Assembly: GCA_016287245.1 (NCBI GenBank)
Contig: JAEEWG010000003.1
Span: 1-64,000, forward strand
Source of the DNA: Clostridia bacterium
GTDB taxonomy: Bacteria > Bacillota > Clostridia > Saccharofermentanales > Saccharofermentanaceae
Length of the DNA: 64,000 nucleotides
Reading direction: 5' to 3'
Made by a program: the position numbers and the translations under genes
Notes under the pieces: model-generated
The model's database searches: none
What the model was told of the DNA's origin: nothing
Seen by the model: only the letters and a program-made list of their open reading frames with translations
In this document: positions 49,242 to 58,602 of the stretch, in pieces
Layout of the letters: every line of letters starts with the position of its first letter
Numbering within the stretch: position 1 is the stretch's first letter

Positions 49242-51076
49242 AGGATCACCTCCTTTTCATCTTCTACGGCCAGATAGTTCATGGCCTGGCGGATATACAT
49301 CTTCGCGTATTTTCCATGCGCATCGATCAGTTCTCTATGCGAGCCGCGCTCGATGATCGTGCCCTTTTCGAGCATGAAGACCTTGTCGCAGTTCTTGACG
49401 GAAGAAAGGCGGTGCGAGATGAATACCATCGTATGGTCTTTTCCTTCCTTCATGATGTTCTTAAAAAGATCGTACTCGGCGATCGGGTCGAGTGCCGAAG
49501 ACGGCTCGTCGAAGATCTTGACCGGCGATTCTTTTGCAAAAGTTCTCGCCACCGCGAGCTTCTGATGCTGTCCTCCGGAGAAGACCGCGCCGTTCTCATC
49601 GAACTCTTTGGTCATTACGGTGTTAACGCCATCCGGAAGCGACTCAACTTTTTCGAGAATGCCCGCGCGGCGCAAAGAACGATGCACGATCTCATCTTCG
49701 TTTTCGTAATGGCGGCCCATCAGGACATTCTCCTTGATGCTCATGGCGAAGATCGCAAAATCCTGGAACGTCGTCGCGAAGAGGCGCCGGTAGGCCTGAA
49801 GATCATACTCGCGGATGTCCTTTCCGTTTAAGAGGATCCTTCCGGAAGAAGGATCGTAGAACCGGAGAAGCAGCTTGATGATCGTCGTCTTTCCTGCGCC
49901 GTTATGTCCGACGAGCGCTACGATGTCGCCCTTATCGATACGGAACGACAGATCCCTGATCGTCTCCTCGTCCTTATATGAGAAACATACATTTTCGAAT
50001 TCGAGGCTTTCAAATTCGCCCGGCATATCGCCCTTCTGATCCTGCGGGATCTTCTCTTCGTACTCGAGGAAAGTTCTAAGGTTGTTGACGAAGATACCGT
50101 TCTTGATGAGGTTCATGATGTTCTCGAAAGCACGGATCAGGATCCATGTCATCGCGACCATCAGGCTCGTCATGATCGCCATCTGCGCCAGCGTGATCGT
50201 GTGGCTCACGAGAACACGGTAGATCGCGTAGAGCAGCACGCCTTCGAAGATGATCGTGAAGGTGAATGTGATGCGCCAGAAGGAGAGCACGCAGTTGGCA
50301 AACGCATACTTGACCGCCGCCTTGACGTTTTTCTTCGTCGCGCTCTTATACTGCTTTTTTAAAAGCTCGAAAACATTCGACAGACGCATTTCTTTGGCGC
50401 CATCCGGCAGATACATCATGCGGTTGACGTAGTTATGCACCTTGTTGTTCGGGACCTGCGCCTGGTAGCGCTTGTACTCGTACTTCTGCTTATAGTTGCC
50501 GAAGATGAAGTTACCGATCAGCGGCGAGACGATAAAAAGCACCGCGTAATGATCGATATCGAACATGAAGTAGAAGACTGCGATCAAGGCCGGGATCGAT
50601 ACGAGAAACTCCCAGAAACTTCTTATGATCGTGAAGATCTTTTCTTCGGCACCATCCATCGCCATCGTGTACTTATCGTAAAAGTCCGAATCTTCGTAGC
50701 ACCGGAGCTCCACGTTCTTCGCCTTCGCGAAAAGCTCCTTATACACGCCGCCGTAGAGCTTGACCGCCCCCAGCGGGAAGATCACGTTGTCCGCGTACTT
50801 CTCATAGAGATTGAGTACGAAGAACACCGCACCGGTGATGATGATGAACATCATGACCGATCGGAACGGCGCGTCGGTATCGAGTGCTTCAATGAGTTTT
50901 CGCATGAAGATACCATCGAAATACACCCATTCGAAATAGCCGAAGATCGCGTAGAGCAATCCGGCTATGACCATGGCACGGCTGTACTTGCCCGCAATCT
51001 TCATGGCGAACACATTGTTCGACACCGTCCGTTTAAATGACAGTTTGTCGGTTTTCTTTTTTTCTTTCTTACTCAT
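49238..51076 (-). CDS. ABC exporter half-transporter (first of pair)
   Basis: A 612-residue six-helix/ATPase fusion, the partner of the gene downstream. Walker A GHNGAGKTT, signature FSGGQHQKLAVAR, Walker B VKIFDEPSSALD and VFISHRLSS are intact. The N-terminal 20 residues are basic. In the membrane domain the sequence differs strongly from its partner, as expected for a heterodimer. A TAGAAT-type -10 box lies about 60 bp upstream, and no regulator gene is next to it. Confidence 0.93.
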   Translation of the reverse strand: MSKKEKKKTDKLSFKRTVSNNVFAMKIAGKYSRAMVIAGLLYAIFGYFEWVYFDGIFMRKLIEALDTDAPFRSVMMFIIITGAVFFVLNLYEKYADNVIFPLGAVKLYGGVYKELFAKAKNVELRCYEDSDFYDKYTMAMDGAEEKIFTIIRSFWEFLVSIPALIAVFYFMFDIDHYAVLFIVSPLIGNFIFGNYKQKYEYKRYQAQVPNNKVHNYVNRMMYLPDGAKEMRLSNVFELLKKQYKSATKKNVKAAVKYAFANCVLSFWRITFTFTIIFEGVLLYAIYRVLVSHTITLAQMAIMTSLMVAMTWILIRAFENIMNLIKNGIFVNNLRTFLEYEEKIPQDQKGDMPGEFESLEFENVCFSYKDEETIRDLSFRIDKGDIVALVGHNGAGKTTIIKLLLRFYDPSSGRILLNGKDIREYDLQAYRRLFATTFQDFAIFAMSIKENVLMGRHYENEDEIVHRSLRRAGILEKVESLPDGVNTVMTKEFDENGAVFSGGQHQKLAVARTFAKESPVKIFDEPSSALDPIAEYDLFKNIMKEGKDHTMVFISHRLSSVKNCDKVFMLEKGTIIERGSHRELIDAHGKYAKMYIRQAMNYLAVEDEKEVIL

Positions 51077-51198
51077 GTTCCTTGGTTTCCTCTTTGGAAT
51101 AGCTTCCCTTTTCCTAGAGAGATTCTAACATAAGATGAAAGACAGAAAACAGTTACCAGCAGTCTAATTCTCAGGAGGTTTTTTCACCTCCGGTATAG

Positions 51199-52041
51199 TT
51201 ATTCAGCTACCGGCGGTGTGTTTTTCTCTTTTCGAAAAGCACCGGTACTCCACAGCACATATCCGAGGCAAAGGAGTACGATCATGCCGTAGAGGATCGG
51301 ATATACGATATGAATAATGTATTTCGGATAAGAAAGTACACGATAGGGAAGCACGATCCATCTTGCGATACTAAACGTTCCTGCAAACACAGCCGCCATC
51401 CCGCCGGGGCCGGCTTTTTTCTGAAGAAGGAGCGCGAGGGTAAGTGCGATCAAAGCCCCTAAGATCTCATAGAGCTGGGTCGGGTGAACTTTCACGGGGC
51501 CACTATAGAAGAGACGAAGAATATCCTGCGCTTTCATCTGCGCATCATTCCCGGGGAAGACCATCCCCCAGGGAAGATCCGTCTTTTTTCCGGCGCAGCA
51601 GCCATTAAGAAAACACCCGATTTTCAGTATCACGATGCCGGTCGCGCAGGGGATCGTAAATGCGTCCAGGATCTTTCGCGGATCTTTTTTCCATATGGCA
51701 CAAAAGAGCAGGATCCCCAAAAGACCGAGGATCAGGCCTCCCATGAGCGAGAGCTGGCGATAGGAGATCGAAAAAGCAGAAAAACCTTTCTTATACACAT
51801 CCGGGTTTAAGACCACATTCAGAAGTCTTGCGCCGATAACGGCCAGTACTTCCATAGCGGCCGGAAGCAGAAAGCACCAAAGGCAGGGAGATCTTCCGCC
51901 GGACGGGAGATCCTTATTCTCCTTTTTATTCAGACGGCCAAGCATGTGTGCCGCCAGCAGGAATCCGACGATCCCTGCCAGCGCGGCACACACGTAATAA
52001 CTTGCTATCGTTTTTCCGAAAAGATGAATAAACGGATACAT
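51199..52041 (-). CDS. Divergent prolipoprotein diacylglyceryl transferase (Lgt-like)
   Basis: A 280-residue, seven-helix membrane protein related to Lgt, which attaches diacylglycerol to the lipobox cysteine. The motif HPTQLYEILGAL and the DLPWGMVFP segment are kept, but the core loop reads KIGCFLNGCCAGKK where classical Lgt has R-x-G-N-F-x-N-x-E, so the arginine and glutamate are missing. Such GCF-NGCC proteins form a separate branch whose activity I cannot judge. It lies 4 bp after a large lipoprotein gene, which suggests they work together. Length is normal. Confidence 0.82.
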   Translation of the reverse strand: MYPFIHLFGKTIASYYVCAALAGIVGFLLAAHMLGRLNKKENKDLPSGGRSPCLWCFLLPAAMEVLAVIGARLLNVVLNPDVYKKGFSAFSISYRQLSLMGGLILGLLGILLFCAIWKKDPRKILDAFTIPCATGIVILKIGCFLNGCCAGKKTDLPWGMVFPGNDAQMKAQDILRLFYSGPVKVHPTQLYEILGALIALTLALLLQKKAGPGGMAAVFAGTFSIARWIVLPYRVLSYPKYIIHIVYPILYGMIVLLCLGYVLWSTGAFRKEKNTPPVAE

Positions 52042-52045
52042 GAAA

Positions 52046-54463
52046 CTATGACTTCGTCGCCTCGATCGACATGGTGATATCTTCCATATGCATTCCGGTC
52101 TGAAGTTCCCAGTAACGCATGACGATCCCGTCGCCTTTGAGGGTGATTTTGCCGTTTTTCTCCTCCGCTTTGATCACGCCCTCGAACTGGATGTCCTTTG
52201 CCTGCGTATCATCTCCACCGAAAAGGCGCGCTGCTTCAGCAACATTCGGTACGCTTCCCGAGAACGAGAAGGCTCCGTCCTGATAGAGCGCCTTGAGCGT
52301 GACCTTCGATGTCCCGCCTTCCTTCAGATCCAGAGTGATAGTGATGTCACACTGTCCGCTGGAAGGATCTTCTGATGCAATCGTCAGATCAGAGATCGTC
52401 CAGTTCTTCTTTCCCTCCTCTTCGATCATGCTCATCAGCATCGCATCGCACTCCGGCTTGCTGTACTGACTGTAGTCGATGTTGATCGAGCCTTCTTCGG
52501 GATCTGCGTTCTTAGACTGCTCCTTTATGTATTCATAGGCTTCCTGCGTGAGTTCCAGATTGGTGATCGTCAGTGACCCCGTATAAGACCCGAGGAACTC
52601 TTCCGGGATCCCCCCGTCGAATTTCAGTTCCACATCCGGACTGTTGATCGAAAACGGGATCCGCGCGAGCGGTTTGACTTTCGTCGGATCCTTGTCCGGT
52701 TTATATAGTCGTACCTCCTTTGGTTCTCCGGCCAGAATGTATCCGATCCAGGTGATAGGAACATTTGCGCAGCCCTTATCGTCCAGCATCACTGTCCAAT
52801 CTGCCATGTCCGCCGCCTTGCTAAGAGGCCCGAAAACCACCTTATATCCGGCATACGCGGGGTTCTTTCCTTTTTCGACCACTTCATGGATCTTAACCGT
52901 GGTCGTTTCGTTAAAGTACTTCTTGAGTTTGTTGAGTTCTTTGATCGCGGAAGCTTTTGCCTCATTAAGAAGCTGTTTTTCCACTGCATTGAAAACACCC
53001 TGCAGGTCATCGAGAAGTTCTCCCTTATACTCATTGGTGATTGCTTCCCTGATACTCGAACTCGGATTCCAGGCTCCTTTTTGCCCGACCTTCAGATTCA
53101 CAAGACGTCTGTCTTCTTCCGAAAGATTCCAGTATTCATTACAATAATCATCGATCTTTTTCATGATGGCCTGATTGGCATCGAAATCCTTGATCGGCGT
53201 TCCTGAAGTCGGATCATAGATCCCTTTCTTCGCCGTTTCGTAGATGACTTTTCTCCAGTCCTTACGGTTCATCGGTTTATGGTTGAAATCACTCTGGCCC
53301 ATGTAGTAGCGATACGCTTTTCTCTCATCTTCTTTTACCATGTCATATACAAATCCCATGGATTTTTCCAGCGCCACATCGACGACCCAGACCGCCGCCG
53401 CGATCGAGCCGAGTGTCGTCATGCCCGAGACTGTGACCAGAAGATAGGCTGTCTCTTTATAAAGATTAAGAATATCATCACTGGTCTTATCCTGCTTACT
53501 TAAATGGATCGCATAAGCCGCGACAGAGCAGGCCAGTCCGGCTTTCCCGAGGCAATCGTAAATAGTGCCCATCTTCGGATATTGCTTGGTCCACTCATCT
53601 CCGCCGGCCATATTTACGAGATTTGTAATGATGTTTCCCACATAGGTGCTTGCATCGCTGGTATTATTCACAAACGCTTTGAAAGAATCTTCCACAAAAG
53701 GAATCGCCGCGGCACGGCAAGACTCATCCGGGAACTCGTAGTAGCTGTATTCTTCCAGAACTTTCTTGATCGTAGCGAGGTCGATGCTCTCGATCTCTTT
53801 GGCAATATTCGTAACCTGTGCTTCGCGCTTGCCGATATTTTCGAATTCAAAACATCCATACACGGAAAAGTGATCTGTGGTGATGATGACTTCTTTGGCC
53901 TGTGTATCCACGTCATAGATTACCGGCTCCCAGATCTTCTCATCTTCGTTATAGTACATGGCCGCCACGCACTCCGCCGGATCCTGTCCCGCCTGGATAT
54001 TCTGCTCGTTATACGGAAGACGGATCGTTACAAAACCGTCCAGTTCATGAAGATCTCCCAGGGTGATCTCATATTCCGTGACATGCGCGCCGATCCTCTC
54101 GTCCACCTCTTCTTCCATCTGGGTGACCTGAAGTTTGGCATCAGAAGGAATATCCAGATCCTCATCGATGTCTACCTTGACACCCATATCCGTCGTTAGG
54201 TTGATCTGTTTTGCCTCTCCCAGGATCGGGGCGGAGATGACTTCATCGACCACGCTCGGATCAACGGTTTCTACTTCATCTTCGTCATCTTCGTCATCAT
54301 CGTCATCATCTTCATCGTCGTTATCGTTTACGGAGACCGTCTCCGTCTTCTTCGCTTTTTTCTTCTTCGACGTCTCGTCCGAACCGGACTTACATGCCGT
54401 CATCCCCATAAGAAGGGCCAGCACCAGAAGGATCGACATCATCTTCTTAAATACTTTCATCAT
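52046..54463 (-). CDS. Large lipoprotein with acidic linker, function unknown
   Basis: An 805-residue lipoprotein. The signal peptide ends in GMTAC (Cys24); a Lys/Thr stretch is followed by a strongly acidic tract of Asp and Glu (about 43-65). Residues 80-220 look like a beta-sandwich with a ZU5/death-domain-like pattern (ITLGDLHELDGFVTIRLP), the middle is helical, and the C-terminal part has repeated beta segments (SLTITNLELTQEAYEYIKEQ). I do not recognise a family. AGGAGATAA precedes a double ATG. It is first in an operon with the Lgt-like gene and starts after the hpf terminator. Confidence 0.72.
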   Translation of the reverse strand: MMKVFKKMMSILLVLALLMGMTACKSGSDETSKKKKAKKTETVSVNDNDDEDDDDDDEDDEDEVETVDPSVVDEVISAPILGEAKQINLTTDMGVKVDIDEDLDIPSDAKLQVTQMEEEVDERIGAHVTEYEITLGDLHELDGFVTIRLPYNEQNIQAGQDPAECVAAMYYNEDEKIWEPVIYDVDTQAKEVIITTDHFSVYGCFEFENIGKREAQVTNIAKEIESIDLATIKKVLEEYSYYEFPDESCRAAAIPFVEDSFKAFVNNTSDASTYVGNIITNLVNMAGGDEWTKQYPKMGTIYDCLGKAGLACSVAAYAIHLSKQDKTSDDILNLYKETAYLLVTVSGMTTLGSIAAAVWVVDVALEKSMGFVYDMVKEDERKAYRYYMGQSDFNHKPMNRKDWRKVIYETAKKGIYDPTSGTPIKDFDANQAIMKKIDDYCNEYWNLSEEDRRLVNLKVGQKGAWNPSSSIREAITNEYKGELLDDLQGVFNAVEKQLLNEAKASAIKELNKLKKYFNETTTVKIHEVVEKGKNPAYAGYKVVFGPLSKAADMADWTVMLDDKGCANVPITWIGYILAGEPKEVRLYKPDKDPTKVKPLARIPFSINSPDVELKFDGGIPEEFLGSYTGSLTITNLELTQEAYEYIKEQSKNADPEEGSINIDYSQYSKPECDAMLMSMIEEEGKKNWTISDLTIASEDPSSGQCDITITLDLKEGGTSKVTLKALYQDGAFSFSGSVPNVAEAARLFGGDDTQAKDIQFEGVIKAEEKNGKITLKGDGIVMRYWELQTGMHMEDITMSIEATKS

Positions 54464-54480
54464 TTATCTCCTCCCCTATG

Positions 54481-54521
54481 AAATAAAAGAGGGAGGGGAT
54501 CCCTTTTGGAGATCCCCTCCC
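54481..54521 (-). terminator. Terminator of hpf
   Basis: On the minus strand GGGAGGGGATC and GATCCCCTCCC form an 11-bp perfect stem followed by TCTTTTATTT. Confidence 0.9.
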
Positions 54522-54579
54522 GAGGTGTTCAAGCGCAATCAACGGCTGTTTGAACAAGGAATAAAATGCTTGGAAGGAA

Positions 54580-55119
54580 TTAATAGGTAGGCTCTATCAG
54601 ACCATATTGACCGTCTTTGCGCTTATATACCACACAGACTGTTCCGGTTTGCGCATCCAGATAAACCAGAAAGCTGTGGCCTATCATTTCCATCTGCAGA
54701 ATGGCTTCTTCCGATTCCATCGGTACCAGTTCAAATGTCTTACGCTTAATGATCTTCGGTTCGTTATCTTCCTCTTCGTAATCCTCCTCTACGATATCGT
54801 TCAGGTATTCATTGATGATCGGGTAATCCTTCTTCTGACGCTGGATCCTCGTCTTCTGTTTCCTGATCTGGGACTCGAGTTTATCTACTGTTCTGTCCAC
54901 TGCATTCAGGATGTCATCGTCTTTCGCCTCCGCTCTGAAAATATGATTCTGAAGCTTCAGCGTGATCTCCACTTTTTTCAGTTCCCTCTCCGGATGGATC
55001 TTAATGTTGAAAGATCCTTCTTCACCGAAGTACTTGTCGAACTTTGCGAGTTTGCCGGCGATTTTTTCCTCCAGACGCTTGCCGATCTTGATTCCGTTTC
55101 CCTGTGTCGTGATCTTCAT
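54580..55119 (-). CDS. hpf: Ribosome hibernation promoting factor, long form
   Basis: Makes 100S ribosome dimers in stationary phase and blocks translation. The 179-residue protein has the N-terminal S30AE domain (1-100, TTQGNGIKIGKRLEEKIAGKL) and the C-terminal dimerisation domain (about 120-179, KTFELVPMESEEAILQMEMIGHSFLV) joined by an acidic linker (EEDYEEEDNEP). This is the long type normal for Firmicutes. It has its own terminator and a TATAAT-type box upstream, so it appears monocistronic. Confidence 0.96.
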   Translation of the reverse strand: MKITTQGNGIKIGKRLEEKIAGKLAKFDKYFGEEGSFNIKIHPERELKKVEITLKLQNHIFRAEAKDDDILNAVDRTVDKLESQIRKQKTRIQRQKKDYPIINEYLNDIVEEDYEEEDNEPKIIKRKTFELVPMESEEAILQMEMIGHSFLVYLDAQTGTVCVVYKRKDGQYGLIEPTY

Positions 55120-55236
55120 ATAATCACATCCTTCCGATTGTTCAATTTGAGGACCCTTGTTCTGTCCACGATTTAATTATATCGAACTAAGGTTCACAAA
55201 ATGGTAACACATGTGTCAGAGAGAATTTTCATTCTA

Positions 55237-55297
55237 TGCTATAATAATAATGTTGGGGCTCGAAAGCATTTGACACTTTCGAGCCCCTGTTTTTTTC
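55237..55297 (+). other. Orphan promoter-like box and strong terminator
   Basis: TGCTATAAT (55237-55245) is an extended -10 box on the plus strand, followed 10 bp later by GGGGCTCGAAAG (55255-55266) paired with CTTTCGAGCCCC (55276-55287) and TGTTTTTTT. The transcript would be only about 50 nt. No plus-strand gene is near, and on the minus strand the stem has no T-run. Confidence 0.5.
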
Positions 55298-55325
55298 TTT
55301 ATTCTTCAAAAGATCCCGTCTATTT

Positions 55326-55841
55326 TCAGTCGGAAGCAGGCAGTTCCTGTGGTTCGTCCACGTCCTTTTCGTCTGCGGAATCGATCTGCTGCGGGATGTT
55401 CGGATCCTGGGCGACCGGTTCAGACGGAGCCTGATAACTTTCCGCCTGCTGCGGGATACGGGAGACTTCCGGCACGACGACAACGAATGAGGACGGATCG
55501 ACACTCGTCACGACAGATACGTCATTGCTCTGCGGGAATTTCTCTCCGCAGGCGGAGCAGTATGCGTGCTCGAGAAGGTTTTCTTTCTTACAGTTCTTGC
55601 ACTCCTTGAAACCGCGCTCGTAGAGGATGCGGAGGCGGCACTCCTCGATCTCGACATAAAGAGCGGAAACTCTTTCACAGCGGGTATTGATCTCGCGCGA
55701 AACATCCGCGTTCATATCGCGGTACTGACGGTAATAAAGCTTACCGATCTCATCGTAATATGTGCTGATCTGGCGATTCTTATCCTCGATCGATCTCTGC
55801 AGCTGCGCGATCTGATTCTTCTTCGGATCAAATAATGCCAT
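55326..55841 (-). CDS. Zinc-ribbon protein with coiled-coil N-terminus, function unknown
   Basis: A 171-residue cytosolic protein. Residues 1-75 are predicted helical and coiled coil (QIAQLQRSIEDKNRQISTYYDEIG), residues about 80-102 are a zinc ribbon with CKNCKKENLLEHAYCSACGEK, and the rest is a disordered tail rich in Pro, Gln, Val and Asp. The four cysteines bind zinc. No catalytic motif is seen. AAAGGAGGG precedes the ATG. Similar zinc-ribbon genes at 59809 and 60705 suggest a local taste for such proteins, but they are not homologous beyond the ribbon. Confidence 0.7.
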   Translation of the reverse strand: MALFDPKKNQIAQLQRSIEDKNRQISTYYDEIGKLYYRQYRDMNADVSREINTRCERVSALYVEIEECRLRILYERGFKECKNCKKENLLEHAYCSACGEKFPQSNDVSVVTSVDPSSFVVVVPEVSRIPQQAESYQAPSEPVAQDPNIPQQIDSADEKDVDEPQELPASD

Positions 55842-55890
55842 TTCGGGTCCCTCCTTTATCCGATGCGGATCATACCTCGGATGCCACCTA

Positions 55891-56574
55891 TTATATATCC
55901 GAACCGTCCTTTTTCACAAGGAGTTCGCGCTTAATCCCTACGACTCTTTTGATCGGGATCCCCTGCTCGGCATATTTCGTCTCAAATTCCGTGCGGATAT
56001 TGTCTTCGTTCCACTCGCTTCTATGGAGATCTCTCGTGACACAGGTCGTCTCGAAGCCCATCTCCTTCATCTCCTCGAGAGTGAAGTCGTAAAGCGGATC
56101 GTTGTCTGTCTTAAAGTGGATCTCGCCGCTGTCCTTAAGGATCGTGCGGTATGTCGCAAGGAAAGCTCTGTAGGTCAGGCGTCTCTTCGGCTTGTTCTGG
56201 CGTGTCCAGGGATCGCAGAAGTTAATGAAGATCCGGTCGACCTCATTTTCTCCGAAGTATTCGAGGATCGAGGAAGCATCGCCGGGGATGAAGAACAGAT
56301 TCTTCAGTTCCGCACGCTTGGCCTTTTCCATAGCAAGGAGGCAGCAGGACAGTTCGCGCTCAATGGCCACATAGCAGACATCCGGATACTTCTTCGCCAT
56401 CTGCTCGGAGAAAAGACCTTTGCCGCAGCCGATCTCGACGAAGAGACGGCAGTCTTCGGGCATAGAGCAGGCCTCACGCCACTTCCCGCGGTTTGCCGCC
56501 GGGTCACTGAAAAACCTGTCCGAACAGGCTTCCATACGCGGAATGAGGTTCTTCTTTTTACGCATCCTGGCCAT
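55891..56574 (-). CDS. trmB: tRNA (guanine-N7-)-methyltransferase
   Basis: Methylates guanine-46 of tRNA variable loops using S-adenosylmethionine. The 227-residue protein has the SAM site FVEIGCGKGLF, the mid motif FINFCDPWTRQNKPKRRL and the C-terminal FHFKTDN-like element (IHFKTDNDPLY), all diagnostic of TrmB. Length fits the family. AGGAGACAACC precedes the ATG. It is a single gene, divergent from the alpha-galactosidase. Confidence 0.95.
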   Translation of the reverse strand: MARMRKKKNLIPRMEACSDRFFSDPAANRGKWREACSMPEDCRLFVEIGCGKGLFSEQMAKKYPDVCYVAIERELSCCLLAMEKAKRAELKNLFFIPGDASSILEYFGENEVDRIFINFCDPWTRQNKPKRRLTYRAFLATYRTILKDSGEIHFKTDNDPLYDFTLEEMKEMGFETTCVTRDLHRSEWNEDNIRTEFETKYAEQGIPIKRVVGIKRELLVKKDGSDI

Positions 56575-56731
56575 GGTTGTCTCCTAAAAAACGAAAATTC
56601 CCCGCTATTTTAACCGAAAAGAAATGCTTTGTGAACAGTTTCGGCAAAATGTACATCACAAGTTTCTTTGCATTTTTCGTAAAACTCAATATACTGTTTA
56701 TGAACATTTTTTGAGAAGACCGGGGAGAATC

Positions 56732-58369
56732 ATGAAGCCGAAAAGTGCATCCGTAACCTTTCAACAAAACGGCGTTTCGAGAACGCTGGACCTTCTTTCT
56801 TCCGAGAAGTGCGACCTTCTTCAGTACGACACGAAGGCCGACGACGGAAGGACGACGATCCGTCTTACGCCGGAAAAAGCTATCGAGATCGTCGAGCTGA
56901 CGGTCGTCTTCCCTTATGCGTTCGATAAGAAGGACTATATCTTCATGAACGGATATCAGTCCTGGACCGTCTGTAAAGAATACAGTATCGATACGACCAA
57001 TCTCGCCGCCGAGGCTGCGGCCCGGATCCTCCGTCACAGGAAGACCGACCGATCCGGCGACCGCGAATTCACCGATTATCCGAAGCAGAACCGCTGGCTC
57101 CACGGCGTCAGCTACGGCTATGTCCGTCAGGAATCACTTCTCAAGTTCTTCGGGTCTTTGAACGAAGAGCAGGGCTTTACCTTCTTCGACATCGACACGG
57201 ATGCCGGCACCTTAACTGTCCGAAAAGACCTGAGCAAGCGTTTTTTCGACTCCGCCTTCACCGCTTTGGATATCGTCTTCATCCACGGATCGGAAAACGA
57301 AGTCTTTGATAAATATTTCGATATGCTCGGGATCTCTTCCACCCAAGCCAAGCCTGTGACCGGTTTTACGACCTGGTACCGCCACCAGCAGGATATTTCC
57401 GAGAAGAAGGTCCTTAAGGATATCCAGGACGTCAGCGACAACGCGGTCAGATATCCCTGCCAGCTCTTCTGCCTCGACGAAGGCTACGAGAATGCGATCG
57501 GCGACTGGCTGACCCCGAAGAAGGGATCTTTCCCCCACGGGATCTACCCCATCACAAAGAAGATCATCAGCTCCGGATTCCGCGCCGGTATCTGGATCGC
57601 TCCTTTCATATGCGAGAAACACTCGAAGATCTATAAGAAACACAGCGACTGGCTCCTCCGGGATGCCAACGGCAAGCCTGTTCCGGCCTGCTCTTCCTGG
57701 CGCAAATGTTACTGTCTCGACGCTTCCAACCCTGCTTTCCGGCGTCATCTGAAGAACGTACTTCTGACGATGCGGGACGACTGGGGCGTGTCGGTCTTCA
57801 AGTTCGATTTCCTCTATGCCGCCTGCATCCAGCCCTCCGCCACACAGACCCGCGCGGAGAAGATGTACGACGCCATGCGCTTTTTAAAAGAATGCGTCGG
57901 CAATTCCGTGACGATCGCCTGCGGCGTTCCGCTCATGGCCGCTGCCGGTGTTGTGGACTACTGTCAGGTCTGCTGTGACCTTTCCGCTGACTGGTTCCCG
58001 CCGCTTACGCCGTCAAGCCGCGAGCAGAACTCCACTTACAGAGCCCTGATCGACCTGATCTGCCACAGGCACCTCTCAGGCAGAGCTTTCACGCTGTTTA
58101 CGAATGTACTGCCGATCAATAACCCGCTGTTTCTTTTCTCGAAGGAAAAGAAGTTCCTGCTCGGACGTTCGATGGGTATCTGCAAGGGCATGATCTTAAC
58201 CTCCGACGATCTGACGCGTTTCGACGCCGAAGATACGGTCGTCTGGAACACGATCCACGCGCTTCGTCAGGCCGAAGTCACATCCATCTACATCAAGGAC
58301 CGTGAACTGATCCTCGAGTACGAGCTTTATCAGCAGCCGCAGAAGCTGAAGATCCCGCTCCTGGAGTGA
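56732..58369 (+). CDS. Alpha-galactosidase (GH36-like)
   Basis: A glycoside hydrolase that releases alpha-linked galactose from raffinose-type sugars. The 545-residue protein has the GH36 core: QLFCLDEGYENAIGDW, the nucleophile in VFKFDFLYAA and the acid/base region in CQVCCDLSADW, preceded by SFPHGIYPI. It is shorter than classical GH36 enzymes because the N-terminal beta-sandwich is small. No signal peptide, so cytosolic. The ATG at 56732 follows GGGGAGAATC; a TTG at 56624 is not favoured. No sugar transporter is adjacent. Confidence 0.9.
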   Translation: MKPKSASVTFQQNGVSRTLDLLSSEKCDLLQYDTKADDGRTTIRLTPEKAIEIVELTVVFPYAFDKKDYIFMNGYQSWTVCKEYSIDTTNLAAEAAARILRHRKTDRSGDREFTDYPKQNRWLHGVSYGYVRQESLLKFFGSLNEEQGFTFFDIDTDAGTLTVRKDLSKRFFDSAFTALDIVFIHGSENEVFDKYFDMLGISSTQAKPVTGFTTWYRHQQDISEKKVLKDIQDVSDNAVRYPCQLFCLDEGYENAIGDWLTPKKGSFPHGIYPITKKIISSGFRAGIWIAPFICEKHSKIYKKHSDWLLRDANGKPVPACSSWRKCYCLDASNPAFRRHLKNVLLTMRDDWGVSVFKFDFLYAACIQPSATQTRAEKMYDAMRFLKECVGNSVTIACGVPLMAAAGVVDYCQVCCDLSADWFPPLTPSSREQNSTYRALIDLICHRHLSGRAFTLFTNVLPINNPLFLFSKEKKFLLGRSMGICKGMILTSDDLTRFDAEDTVVWNTIHALRQAEVTSIYIKDRELILEYELYQQPQKLKIPLLE

Positions 58370-58404
58370 TTTGGAAACATCTTCCGCGAATATGAAATTG
58401 CCAG

Positions 58405-58433
58405 TTGACAAACGCAGTTGAAATCGCTATTAT
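58405..58433 (+). promoter_or_regulatory. Promoter of tRNA-Ser(GGA)
   Basis: Consensus TTGACA and TATTAT are separated by 17 bp, 44 bp before the tRNA. Confidence 0.85.
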
Positions 58434-58476
58434 TTTAAGGCACGTAAAGCAGACGCTTTACGCATCGATCAGTTAT

Positions 58477-58569
58477 GGAGAAGTCGCGTAGCCTGGTCGA
58501 GCGCGCACGACTGGAAATCGTGTAAACCCCAAAAGGGTTTCGAGGGTTCGAATCCCTCCTTCTCCGCCA
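58477..58569 (+). tRNA. tRNA-Ser (anticodon GGA)
   Basis: A class II tRNA. The acceptor arms GGAGAAG and CTTCTCC pair, the anticodon loop is CTGGAAA, the long variable arm is ACCCCAAAAGGGTT, the T arm is GAGGGTTCGAATCCCTC, and CCA is encoded. It reads UCC and UCU codons. It is monocistronic with promoter and terminator. Confidence 0.95.
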
Positions 58570-58602
58570 AAACCCGTAAGCCTTGTGCCTACGGGTTTTT
58601 TC
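58569..58602 (+). terminator. Terminator after tRNA-Ser(GGA)
   Basis: AAACCCGTA and TACGGGTTT flank an 11-nt loop, followed by TTTC. It overlaps the last codons of the convergent Fic gene. Confidence 0.85.
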
